Source of the DNA: Helicobacteraceae bacterium
Lineage (GTDB): Bacteria; Campylobacterota; Campylobacteria; Campylobacterales; Sulfurimonadaceae
Direction of reading: 5' to 3'
DNA length: 39,257 nucleotides
Assembly: GCA_027859195.1 (NCBI GenBank)
Contig: JAQIBF010000042.1
Coordinates: forward strand, 1 to 39,257
The translations under genes were made by a program, and so were the position numbers. Below, piece after piece: positions 16,501 to 25,452 of the stretch. Within the stretch, counting starts at the first letter, position 1. Every line of letters begins with the position of its first letter. The notes below the pieces were generated by a model that was not told where the DNA came from, did no database searches, and saw only the letters and a list, made by a program, of their open reading frames with translations.

Positions 16501-16836
16501 ATTCTCAAAAAAAACGGCGAGTTTCAATTCGTCTATAGAAGAGGCAAGAGCCAGCACTCGCGCTCTTTGGTCCTCTTCTATCTCCCTCAACAGGGAGTCC
16601 ATAAATATGGCTTCACTGCCAGCAAAAAAGTGGGTAATGCAGTAGTCCGCAGTCGGTCTAAACGCCGAATGCGAGCGATCTTTGCAGAGCAGTGCCCCCA
16701 TCTTAAAGATGGTTCTTACGTTTTGGTCGCAAAAGAGGCTTTGGCCTCGACCACCTATGAACAACTCCAATTCGATCTTACCAAAATTTTACAACGTGCA
16801 GGCTGCATAACAGATGATCAGAAAAGCACTACTTAG
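16501..16836 (+). CDS. rnpA: Ribonuclease P protein component
   Basis: The protein subunit that helps RNase P RNA cut 5' leaders from tRNA precursors. Conserved features are the N-terminal FxxVYRRGK element (about residues 10-18), GFTASKKVGNAVVRSRSKRRMR (the RNR motif, RNA binding), and a C-terminal helix. The conserved N-terminus begins at LKKNGEF, but the frame has no ATG, GTG or TTG between the stop at 16468 and TTG 16567. Using TTG 16567 would delete the conserved VYRRGK. The drawn start, ATT at 16501, gives a normal length of 111 residues and is an inference; ATC at 16474 is an alternative. The 3' end overlaps yidD by 23 bases. Confidence 0.88.
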   Translation: MLKKNGEFQFVYRRGKSQHSRSLVLFYLPQQGVHKYGFTASKKVGNAVVRSRSKRRMRAIFAEQCPHLKDGSYVLVAKEALASTTYEQLQFDLTKILQRAGCITDDQKSTT

Positions 16837-17140
16837 ACTTCTCGGTATTTACCAAAAGTTTTTTACTCTAATCGGCTACGGAAGTTGTCGATACTACCCA
16901 ACCTGCTCAGAATATGCAAAGTGGCAATTTGAAGAAAATCCACTTTATATTGCATTTTACAGATCGGCTTTACGTATACTTTCATGCAACCAACTGTTCC
17001 CAGGCGGAATAGATTATCCACAAAAACATTTTTTCTGCGAAAAACCGGAAAATTTAACCATAAATTCGATAAAGTATTGGCTCGTTCCGACAAAGAACAA
17101 ACAAATATCTATCATAAAAAATTTCCGATTCAAAGGGTAA
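16814..17140 (+). CDS. yidD: Membrane protein insertion efficiency factor YidD
   Basis: A 108-residue membrane-associated protein that helps YidC-dependent insertion of inner-membrane proteins. The core is diagnostic: LLRLLGIYQKFFTLIG, then SCRYYPTCSEYAKWQ with the conserved cysteines, then RILSCNQLFPGGIDYP. The family core is about 70 residues; here a basic, non-conserved tail of about 35 follows. It starts within rnpA and ends three bases before yidC, which fits the standard cluster order. Confidence 0.95.
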   Translation: MIRKALLRLLGIYQKFFTLIGYGSCRYYPTCSEYAKWQFEENPLYIAFYRSALRILSCNQLFPGGIDYPQKHFFCEKPENLTINSIKYWLVPTKNKQISIIKNFRFKG

Positions 17141-17143
17141 TCC

Positions 17144-18748
17144 TTGTTAAACAATATGTCTGCTAACCAACGTCTGATTTTAGCCGTAGTCCTCTCATTT
17201 GTATTTTTTGTAGCGTATACTGCTATTTTTCCACCTGAACAGCCAGATGCAGAAGCAAATGCAACCGCCAAAACACAGAGTGCTGCTGTGCAAACATCTG
17301 CATCGACGACATCCTCGTTGCCAGATGCACGTCTCGATCACACTATTGCTGTGGATGAACAACTTCCCTCTTCAACCTCCAGTAACCTAGTGCGTATTGA
17401 GGCTAAAGAGTTTAGTATGACAATCGATACACTCGGTCGTATTGCGTCTAAAGTCCTCAAAGCCGAAAAATACAATAATAACGACAATATTCACTCTGAG
17501 ATGGTCGCACAAGTGGGGACGAAGCCGCTGCACATCCGTTTTGCTGATGCCGATATGAACAAAGAGTCATTAACTACCCCCTATACAACTAATGTCCGCG
17601 AAGCGAAGATTGACGATGGTGGTTCAGTCGTTATTACAATGCAGCAAAAACTGAGCAATCAGACCGTTGTTAAAAAGATGACGATCTATGCAGATGGTCA
17701 CTATGATGTCAATATCGTACTTTCTAACGATACCCGCTATTTTGTTTATCTAGGTCAACACGTTTCTCGTGAAGGTCAAATGATGATGGCTGTTCATGGG
17801 GCAATGGTCTATCATGCAGATGGTTTGACAGAGGTTGTTGAAGATGATGATGCTGAAGGACGTAAGACCTTCAGCGATGTTCACCTGACATCGTCGTTCG
17901 ACCAATACTTTGCTTCGATCTTTTACGGTCTTAACCCAAATGTCACTGTTACGGTTGACAGTGACCGTGAAGCTAACCCGACTGTCTATATTGATGGTTC
18001 TAAAAACTTTACATTTAACGGTTATATCGGGCCAAAAGATTACAAGGTTCTGAAATCAATCGATCCTGTCCTTGTTAATGCCATTGAATACGGCTGGTTC
18101 ACATTTGTATCTGCCCCACTGTTCAGCGTTCTTCTGTGGTTACACGGTATCTTTGGAAACTGGGGTTGGGCGATCATCGCCTTGACACTTCTCATCCGGA
18201 TGATCCTTTTCCCTCTGACGTACAAAGGGATGCTCTCTATGCAGAAGATGAAAGATGTTGCGCCTAAGATCAAAGAGATCCAGGCAAAACACAAGGGCGA
18301 TCCGCAACGTATGAATGCGGCAGTGATGGAGACCTACAAAAAAGAGGGTGCTAATCCACTTGGCGGTTGTCTGCCGCTGGTACTACAGATCCCTATCTTC
18401 TTTGCGATCTATCGTGTTCTTTTAAATGCGGTTGAACTTCAAGGCGCAGAGTGGATCCTTTGGGTTAATGACCTTTCACGTATGGACCCATACTACATCT
18501 TACCGGTTTTGATGGGTGCAACGATGTTCTACCAGCAGCACATTACACCGAACAACTTTACAGACCCAATGCAAGAGAAGATATTTAAATACCTTCCGGT
18601 TATCTTTACATTCTTCTTTATTACCTTCCCATCGGGCTTGGTTCTGTATTGGTTCGTGAACAACATCTTCTCAATTACGCAGCAGTTTATTGTTAATAAA
18701 CAATTCGCAGCAATGAAAGCAATGAAACAAGTACGTGGCGAGTCCTAA
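17144..18748 (+). CDS. yidC: Membrane protein insertase YidC
   Basis: Inner-membrane insertase acting alone or with Sec. The 534-residue protein has an N-terminal anchor (LILAVVLSFVFFVAYTAIF) and a large periplasmic beta-supersandwich domain (about 60-300), as in Gram-negative YidC. The conserved five-helix insertase core (about 320-525) contains the hydrophilic-groove arginine in LTLLIRMILFPLTYK and GCLPLVLQIPIFFAIYRVL. The TTG at 17144 is preceded by AAAGGG at good spacing; an ATG at 17156 is possible but worse placed. The C-terminus is basic, as in family members that contact ribosomes. The stop is one base before khpB. Confidence 0.98.
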   Translation: MLNNMSANQRLILAVVLSFVFFVAYTAIFPPEQPDAEANATAKTQSAAVQTSASTTSSLPDARLDHTIAVDEQLPSSTSSNLVRIEAKEFSMTIDTLGRIASKVLKAEKYNNNDNIHSEMVAQVGTKPLHIRFADADMNKESLTTPYTTNVREAKIDDGGSVVITMQQKLSNQTVVKKMTIYADGHYDVNIVLSNDTRYFVYLGQHVSREGQMMMAVHGAMVYHADGLTEVVEDDDAEGRKTFSDVHLTSSFDQYFASIFYGLNPNVTVTVDSDREANPTVYIDGSKNFTFNGYIGPKDYKVLKSIDPVLVNAIEYGWFTFVSAPLFSVLLWLHGIFGNWGWAIIALTLLIRMILFPLTYKGMLSMQKMKDVAPKIKEIQAKHKGDPQRMNAAVMETYKKEGANPLGGCLPLVLQIPIFFAIYRVLLNAVELQGAEWILWVNDLSRMDPYYILPVLMGATMFYQQHITPNNFTDPMQEKIFKYLPVIFTFFFITFPSGLVLYWFVNNIFSITQQFIVNKQFAAMKAMKQVRGES

Positions 18749-18749
18749 A

Positions 18750-19652
18750 ATGCTTAAGATCGAATCAAAAACTCTTGAGGCAGCTTACTCGGAAGCGGCC
18801 AAACAATTAGAGTGCTCTGTAACAGAGCTTCAAGTCGAGATCATCCAGCATCACTCCAGCGGCTTTTTAGGATTTTTTGCAAAAAGTGCGATCATCGTTG
18901 CATTACGTAAAAACAGGCCGGCAGAGAGCACGTCAACAGTCGAAGAGAAGATTGTTGCACCAGCCGTTGCCATAGCGGAAGATAATCTGTCTTTTGAATC
19001 CGAGCAAGTTGAACCTGAATCAGCACCATACAAATCTGAAATACCTCAGCCACGTACCTTGAATGACACATTTTTGCCAACCTCTTTTGTGACCGACCAA
19101 GATGAAGATGAAGAAGATGAGCAAAATGCTTATATTGAAGATGCTATTGAAGGGATGTTTGATGATGAGGAAGAAGCGAGCTTTGAGAACATTGAAGATA
19201 TAGCTACCGAGGTAGAGATACAGATCAATAAACTTTTTTCGAAAATCTGTTTTGAGCTTAATGAGATCGAGGTCACTGTTTATGATGAGAACACCTTGAT
19301 GTTAAATTTTAATGGTACTGATGCGGCACTTCTTATCGGTAAAGAGGGATATCGCTATAAAGCACTCTCTTATATGATCTTTAACTGGCTAAATGCCAAA
19401 TATGGTTTCCAGCTACGTTTGGAGATCGCAGAATTTTTAAAAAACCAGGAAGAGTCGATCACCCGTTATCTTGTCGGGGTGTGTGAGTCTATTGACCGAG
19501 ACGGTCGAGCTCAGACTAAGGTCTTGGACGGTGTTTTAGTACAGATCGCGTTAAAACAGCTTCGCGAACAGTATCCGGATAAGTATGTTGCGATTCGCTC
19601 AACGCGAGACGGATCGAAGTTCATCATAATAAACGGCTACAACTCTTATTAA
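18750..19652 (+). CDS. jag: RNA-binding protein KhpB (Jag/SpoIIIJ-associated)
   Basis: A 300-residue RNA-binding protein usually encoded beside yidC; with KhpA it binds many transcripts. It shows the Jag N-domain (about 1-55, LEAAYSEAAKQLECS and SGFLGFFAKSA). A long acidic linker follows (about 60-150, with runs of Asp/Glu). Next come a KH domain (GTDAALLIGKEGYRYKALSYM) and a C-terminal R3H-like domain (RYLVGVCESIDRDG ... YVAIRSTRDGSKFIIING). The usual R-x3-H is not clearly present. ATG 18750 is taken as start; GTG 18735 overlaps yidC and is possible. Its TAA stop is the first codon of a dispersed repeat. Confidence 0.92.
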   Translation: MLKIESKTLEAAYSEAAKQLECSVTELQVEIIQHHSSGFLGFFAKSAIIVALRKNRPAESTSTVEEKIVAPAVAIAEDNLSFESEQVEPESAPYKSEIPQPRTLNDTFLPTSFVTDQDEDEEDEQNAYIEDAIEGMFDDEEEASFENIEDIATEVEIQINKLFSKICFELNEIEVTVYDENTLMLNFNGTDAALLIGKEGYRYKALSYMIFNWLNAKYGFQLRLEIAEFLKNQEESITRYLVGVCESIDRDGRAQTKVLDGVLVQIALKQLREQYPDKYVAIRSTRDGSKFIIINGYNSY

Positions 19653-19757
19653 AAGTTCCAGCTTCGGCACAATTTGCACCGGGGTTCACCTCTCGATGTA
19701 CCGGAGTACACCTTCGGCATCACACCCGGCACAACTTGTACCAAATCTGAAATTTTA
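19650..19757 (+). repeat. Dispersed stop-codon-linked repeat, copy B
   Basis: It starts on the jag stop codon (TAAAAGTTCCAGCTTCGG) and ends CAAATCTGAAATTTTA. The left 33 bases and the reverse complement of the right 33 match at most positions, with one gap: AAAAGTTCCAGCTTCGGC against AAAATTTCAGATTTGGT, then ACAATTTGCACCGGG against ACAAGTTGTGCCGGG. The centre holds TGTAC-CGGA-GTACA. The structure is a long stem with an inner hairpin. Confidence 0.75.
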
Positions 19758-19854
19758 ATCTATTCACTGCATCTGTTGGATTTCACCTCTTATTTGATTC
19801 CTGCTTTTCTTCTTTTTTAGCTAAAATTTCATCACTATATATATTGGATAATCT

Positions 19855-21198
19855 ATGAATGATACTATTACAGCTGTTGCTACGGCGTACGGGGTTGGCT
19901 CGATTGCCATCATCCGTCTGAGTGGCGACAATGCGCTCTCTATTGCTAAAACGGTGGCTAAACGAGAGGCATTTAACGTGCGTTATGCCCACTTGACACC
20001 GCTCTATAATGCCAAAGATGAATTGATCGATGAGGCTATCTCGATCTATTTTCAAGGTCCACACAGTTTTACCGGTGAGGATGTTGTTGAGTTTCAGTGT
20101 CATGGCGGTGTCGTTGTCGCACAGGCGATCTTGAAAGCGACACTGGAGGCCGGTGCCAGACTGGCAGAGCCGGGCGAGTTCTCCAAACGTGCCTTTATGA
20201 ACGGGCGTATTGACCTTACTGAAGCAGAAGCTATTGCACAGCTTATTGAAGCCAAAAGTGAAGATGCGGCCAAGATTTTGGCCAAGCAGATGAAGGGGTC
20301 ACTGCGTGAGTATGTTGAAGAGGTGCGTGATCAGCTTTTATATGCTTTAGCCTACTCTGAAGTGACGATCGACTATGCAGAAGAAGATCTTCCTCAAGAC
20401 CTTATAGAGCAGATACAGGCTCGACTAAGTGAGATCTCTATAAACCTGCAGCGAACACTGCAGGCAAGTGAGAGCCGTCAAGGACTTATGCAGGGGTTCA
20501 AGGTCTCTTTGATCGGTAAACCCAACGTTGGTAAGAGTTCACTGCTTAATGCACTGCTGCATTACAATCGCGCTATTGTGAGTGAGATCGCGGGAACGAC
20601 GCGCGACACCATAGAAGAAGAGGTCAAGATAGGTTCACATATGATCCGTATAGTCGATACAGCAGGTATCCGTGAAGCTGGAGATGAGATAGAGCGTATC
20701 GGAATCGAACGTTCTATAGAAGCAGTGGAGGAGAGCGATATTGTTATTGCTATCTTTGACGGCAGCCGTGTCCTAGATGACGAAGATAGAAAGATCATTG
20801 AATTGATGAATGCCCATAAAGAGGATAGAGAATTTATCTGTGTCATCAATAAACAAGATCTTGAACAGCGTTTTGACAGAGCAGTTCTCGAACCCTTTTC
20901 GCCGAGGGCTCTCAGTGTAAAGGAGAACGGCAGTGAATTGATCTCTGACCTCAAAGCGATCATGGACCGTCAAAATGTCTCTGATGAGATGATGCTCATC
21001 TCTACTCGTCAGATCGAAGCCGTTCGAAACACCTTGGTTGAGATCAATGAAGCGATCGAACCGCTTGGCGACCAGGACCTTGAGATCTTCTCTTTTCACA
21101 TGAACCAGGCCATTCATGCGATGGCCTCGATCACCAGGCCTTTTGACAATGATGAGATGCTTGACAAGATGTTCGGCTCATTTTGCTTAGGGAAATAG
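19855..21198 (+). CDS. mnmE: tRNA modification GTPase MnmE
   Basis: With MnmG, installs the (carboxymethyl)aminomethyl group on wobble uridine 34 of several tRNAs. The 447-residue protein has the N-terminal tetrahydrofolate-binding domain (1-115, IAAVATAYG-type start, EVQFHGG-like VEFQCHGGVVV) and a helical domain. An inserted G domain follows (about 215-370) with G1 GKPNVGKSS, G2 TTRDTIEEE, G3 DTAGIRE and G4 NKQD. The C-terminal one-carbon cysteine is in FCLGK. All are intact and length is normal. A GGAT ribosome site precedes the ATG. The stop is one base before the ruvX start. Confidence 0.98.
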   Translation: MNDTITAVATAYGVGSIAIIRLSGDNALSIAKTVAKREAFNVRYAHLTPLYNAKDELIDEAISIYFQGPHSFTGEDVVEFQCHGGVVVAQAILKATLEAGARLAEPGEFSKRAFMNGRIDLTEAEAIAQLIEAKSEDAAKILAKQMKGSLREYVEEVRDQLLYALAYSEVTIDYAEEDLPQDLIEQIQARLSEISINLQRTLQASESRQGLMQGFKVSLIGKPNVGKSSLLNALLHYNRAIVSEIAGTTRDTIEEEVKIGSHMIRIVDTAGIREAGDEIERIGIERSIEAVEESDIVIAIFDGSRVLDDEDRKIIELMNAHKEDREFICVINKQDLEQRFDRAVLEPFSPRALSVKENGSELISDLKAIMDRQNVSDEMMLISTRQIEAVRNTLVEINEAIEPLGDQDLEIFSFHMNQAIHAMASITRPFDNDEMLDKMFGSFCLGK

Positions 21199-21199
21199 G

Positions 21200-21598
21200 T
21201 TGAAGATTATAGCTATTGACTTGGGTCTTAAACGTATAGGCTTAGCGTACAGCGGAGGACAGGGTATTGTCACACCGCTCGATGCTGTTGAACGTAAAAA
21301 CCGCAATCAAGCTGCAGAAGCTGTTAAAAAGGTCATCGATGCGTGGGAAGTCGATGCCGTTGTTGTGGGTATACCGATGGGCGGCAGTTCTGAAGATGAG
21401 ATGCGTCGTCGTGTAGCACACTTTATGAACCTTGTTGATTGTCAAATCCCTGTATACAACCAAGATGAAGCCGGCAGTTCTATTGAGGCGGAGGGGATAA
21501 TGAAGGGTCAGATCAAGTATAAACGTGATGGACGTGTTGATTCGATAGCGGCAATGATTATTTTAGAGAGATGGCTGCGGGCTAACCCCGACAGATAA
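21200..21598 (+). CDS. ruvX: YqgF/RuvX family RNase H-fold nuclease
   Basis: Putative pre-16S rRNA nuclease or Holliday-junction resolvase of the YqgF family. The 132-residue protein keeps the catalytic pattern: an N-terminal Asp in IIAIDLGLKRIGLAYS (Asp 6), a Glu in QDEAGSSIEAEG, and a C-terminal Asp in KRDGRVDSIAAMIIL. Length is typical. It starts on TTG at 21200, one base after the mnmE stop, so coupled translation with mnmE is likely. Confidence 0.92.
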   Translation: MKIIAIDLGLKRIGLAYSGGQGIVTPLDAVERKNRNQAAEAVKKVIDAWEVDAVVVGIPMGGSSEDEMRRRVAHFMNLVDCQIPVYNQDEAGSSIEAEGIMKGQIKYKRDGRVDSIAAMIILERWLRANPDR

Positions 21599-21617
21599 GG
21601 GCTAACATTTTGAGTCG

Positions 21618-22268
21618 TTAAAGTGCTTTAAAAAACTTTGCAGCAGCTTCTTCGTCATCTGTCAACTTGTCGGGAGTGAAATCAGGGTCGTTTGCAAGTT
21701 TCTCTTTGATGATGTTCTGGCAGTAGTTAAAAAGAACATCTCTCGCTTCTTGGATATTGAAAACAATGCCCATACCGCTGAACTGGTAAGGACTCTCTTG
21801 TTCAATACAGAAGATCACACCGTCTACTTTAGACTCTATCTCTTCCACCATGTCACGGTAGTCAATGTCAAAGTCGGTTGCCGTCCAACCCATATCCTCC
21901 ATCTCTTGATCACCAAATTCGGCAACACCGTCTGATGTTGTATCGTCATACTCAGCACTAGGAAGGTTCATACCGATAAGCTCTTGCCAGTTGCCGGCTG
22001 CTTTAACAAGAACACGGTCTTCATCTTCAACCACTTTGTAGTTTTTGCCCAAGATCTGAGCAATTGTCTGCGGTTTAGGCATAGAGAGAGCAGACGCTTT
22101 TGGCGCTTCGGCCTTGCCTTTAAAGATACAGATCTCATTGTTGGCATAAGGAGGCGACACGACTTCACCCTTATAATTTATGGCAAACTCTTTATTGGTG
22201 TTGATTGCTTTAAGCAGTTCATCACGGGCAATGACGATGATCTCTTTTACAAGGTTGAATTTTTTCAT
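21618..22268 (-). CDS. Conserved hypothetical acidic protein
   Basis: A 216-residue cytoplasmic protein with no leader, no membrane segment and no domain that I recognise. It is acidic (many Asp/Glu in the middle, including DGVAEFGDQEMEDMGW and DFDIDYRDMVEEIESK). A helical start (FNLVKEIIVIARDELLKAI) and the central segment IDYRDMVEEIESKVDGVIFC look structured. It appears to be a single-copy gene of its lineage; that is an impression, not a search result. ATG 22268 is preferred over an in-frame ATG four codons upstream because GGAT sits eight bases before it. It is transcribed alone, away from ilvC. Confidence 0.75.
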   Translation of the reverse strand: MKKFNLVKEIIVIARDELLKAINTNKEFAINYKGEVVSPPYANNEICIFKGKAEAPKASALSMPKPQTIAQILGKNYKVVEDEDRVLVKAAGNWQELIGMNLPSAEYDDTTSDGVAEFGDQEMEDMGWTATDFDIDYRDMVEEIESKVDGVIFCIEQESPYQFSGMGIVFNIQEARDVLFNYCQNIIKEKLANDPDFTPDKLTDDEEAAAKFFKAL

Positions 22269-22379
22269 TTTGATATCCATAATATTTTAAGTACCGAATT
22301 CTATCACGCCTAAATTAAATGATATGCTTCTATGAAGTAAGCTAAGCTCAACGTAAACAAACTTTACATTTATTTAGGA

Positions 22380-23455
<1,076 letters not shown>

Positions 23456-23461
23456 AATAAC

Positions 23462-23522
23462 GGCGCACTTGCTGCGTTGCTACGTTCGTCATGCCCACTA
23501 GGGCACTTCCTCTCTATGCGCC
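23462..23522 (+). repeat. Structured element directly after ilvC
   Basis: Outer arms GGCGCA (23462-23467) and TGCGCC (23517-23522) enclose an inner hairpin, TGCCC-ACTA-GGGCA (23492-23505). It begins seven bases after the ilvC stop and may be its terminator. Its arm-plus-central-hairpin plan resembles the stop-linked repeats, although the sequence differs. Confidence 0.5.
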
Positions 23523-23526
23523 TTGC

Positions 23527-23784
23527 AATTCCACCACTCTTTTAGTTTTTACACAACCTGGGTCTTAACATCGCTTTGCTCGTTATTTTTGACATTGCTT
23601 TGCTCGTCAATGGTGGCGCATCAATTCCACCACACTTTTAGCTTTTACATAACCTGGGTCTTAACATCGCTTTGCTTGTTATGTTTGACATTGCTTCGCT
23701 CGTCAATGGTGGCGGATCAATTACACCACTCTTTTAGTTTTTACACAACCTGGGTCTTGATATTGCTTTGCTCGTTGACTACGG
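23527..23784. repeat. 96-bp tandem repeat, about 2.7 copies
   Basis: Units start at 23527, 23623 and 23719 and differ by a few bases each. Each complete unit carries two hairpin-like subunits of the form TTRACAT-YGCTT-TGCTCGTYA. The period is divisible by three, so an open frame of 88 codons runs through, repeating a 32-residue hydrophobic block. It has no ribosome site and no credible gene context. The 23456-23778 gap holds only this and the preceding hairpin element. Confidence 0.8.
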
Positions 23785-24309
23785 GTTAATATGAAAGCGC
23801 TTTTCTTTTTTTAGTTTTTGGTGATGGACTGAGCGCCACCATAGATAGCGGACCAGATAGTAGCCTCCGATGGCTATTATTGTCGCTGTAAAGAGAGCAC
23901 CGATGTACATTGGTACAATGATCTCCATCAGTTTCGATAAAAAATCAGTTGTAAACCAATCCATCGTAAATAGTTCCACAATAAAATCAAGATCTTGTGT
24001 AATGGGGTTTAGCGTGAGAAGGTCGCCGATGATGAGCTCGCCGTAAAAGATAAAAGGCATGGTGACAGGGTTGGTGATCCAGACGAGTCCGACACCGATA
24101 GGAACGTTAAACTTTATAAACGGTACCATCAATATGACCGCCAGCATTTGCAGCGGCATAGGGATAAAAGCAAAGAAAAGTCCAACGAGCACAGCCTTGG
24201 AAACAGCATTTCTGTTCACGCTGAGATACTCTCTTGGAACATTGTATTTGGTGATGATAGTATCCAGTTTATTGCTACTGTTACGTTTTTTAAAGACTTT
24301 GCGAATCAT
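23779..24309 (-). CDS. DUF2062 family membrane protein
   Basis: A 176-residue inner-membrane protein with the DUF2062 domain, whose function is not established. After a basic N-terminus (KVFKKRNSSNKLD) it shows SKAVLVGLFFAFIPMPLQML, a second hydrophobic segment with WITNPVTMPFIFYGELIIG, and a third near the C-terminus (MYIGALFTATIIAIGGYYLV). The PMPxQ and NPxT motifs are the family marks. The C-terminus is basic. Its 3' end reaches into the last partial copy of the 96-bp repeat. No operon partner is visible. Confidence 0.85.
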   Translation of the reverse strand: MIRKVFKKRNSSNKLDTIITKYNVPREYLSVNRNAVSKAVLVGLFFAFIPMPLQMLAVILMVPFIKFNVPIGVGLVWITNPVTMPFIFYGELIIGDLLTLNPITQDLDFIVELFTMDWFTTDFLSKLMEIIVPMYIGALFTATIIAIGGYYLVRYLWWRSVHHQKLKKEKRFHINP

Positions 24310-24477
24310 AATAGGTATTATACTTATCTTATATCAATCGTCACTAACATTTATGGAGAAGTTGGGTGAAATGGTTATTGCTACCATGTAAATTCTATTG
24401 TCTGACATCCTGCCATATTAATCCGCATCTAACACTTAGTAGCATAGAATAAACCTACAATTTATTATGGGATCGTA

Positions 24478-25452
24478 ATGGCAGCAAAAAAATCAACTTC
24501 TCAAAAATCGGTGAATAGATCACAAGCAAAGAGACGCTGGGCTCTGGAAAAGTTTTTACACTATTTTTACTGGGTTTTAGCAATAGTCTCTGTTCTGGGT
24601 GCGGCTGGTGTGATCGGCTTTTACGCAGGGTACAATCAAGCAAAAGATGAAAATGCCTGTGTTGTGACAGAACACGTAAAAGAGAAAAAAAAGTTAGAGC
24701 GAGAGATAACAAGACTGAGCAGTAAAACTGCTAAACATGAGTATGATAACAGTGCAAAACCGCCAAATCATATTGAAAAAAAAGTGGAAAAGGTGAAAGG
24801 AAAAAAAGGGAAACTGGCCATTATCTTTGATGATGTCTCTTTTTCGGGAGATGTTAGACGTATCAAAGCGCTTGGACTCCCTGTTACGATGTCTTTTTTA
24901 CCGCCGACCGCACGTCATCCAAACTCGGCTGCACTGGCAGCTAAAGAACCTTACTATATGGTCCATCTTCCTATGGAAGCGATGAACTTCAACGCACCGG
25001 AGAAATCGACACTCATGACGAGTGACTCTAAAGAGAAGATTGTGGAACGTATACATAAGGTGAAAAAACAGTTTCCAAATGTGGAGTATATTAATAACCA
25101 CACAGGAAGTAAGTTTACCTCAGATGAAGTGGCGATGAATAAACTTATTTTTGCCCTTCGTCTTGAAAAGATAGGTTTTATTGATTCACGTACAACTGCT
25201 GACACTAAGGTGGAGAAGGTGATGAAACGTTACAAGATGCCGTATAAAACACGTGACATCTTTTTAGATGATGATGACGATGTTGAAGCGATAAAAAAAC
25301 AGATAGAAAAGGCCATCCGCATTGCTAAGAAGTATGGTAAGTGCATCGCTATTTGTCACCCTCATCATGCAACACTTCAAGCGCTTAAAGAGTCAACACC
25401 GCTGTTTAAAGATGTTGAATTGGTCCGAATCGACAAACTGGACAATAGATGA
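24478..25452 (+). CDS. Divergent polysaccharide deacetylase (YibQ type)
   Basis: A 324-residue protein with a basic N-terminus, one membrane anchor (about 25-50, FYWVLAIVSVLGAAGVIGFY) and a charged linker. A NodB-like divergent deacetylase domain follows (about 115-320). Visible motifs are KLAIIFDDVSFS (paired Asp), YMVHLPMEAM, INNHTGSKFTS, GFIDSRTTADT and AICHPHHAT, the usual order for this family. It probably acts on envelope glycans in the periplasm; the substrate is unknown. The ATG at 24478 follows GGGAT. The stop overlaps the dprA start (ATGA), so the two are translationally coupled. Confidence 0.88.
   Translation: MAAKKSTSQKSVNRSQAKRRWALEKFLHYFYWVLAIVSVLGAAGVIGFYAGYNQAKDENACVVTEHVKEKKKLEREITRLSSKTAKHEYDNSAKPPNHIEKKVEKVKGKKGKLAIIFDDVSFSGDVRRIKALGLPVTMSFLPPTARHPNSAALAAKEPYYMVHLPMEAMNFNAPEKSTLMTSDSKEKIVERIHKVKKQFPNVEYINNHTGSKFTSDEVAMNKLIFALRLEKIGFIDSRTTADTKVEKVMKRYKMPYKTRDIFLDDDDDVEAIKKQIEKAIRIAKKYGKCIAICHPHHATLQALKESTPLFKDVELVRIDKLDNR

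Noticed and set aside
17014-17022. A perfect DnaA box (TTATCCACA) near the rpmH cluster, suggesting oriC
   Set aside because: It lies within yidD codons for the conserved DYPQ region, stands alone, and no dnaA or AT-rich unwinding region is nearby.
23527-23784. A CRISPR array from the regular repeats
   Set aside because: The repeats are contiguous, with no unique spacers and no cas genes.
23523-23789. An 88-codon open frame through the tandem repeat
   Set aside because: No ribosome site, purely repeat-derived hydrophobic composition and no context; reported as a repeat instead.
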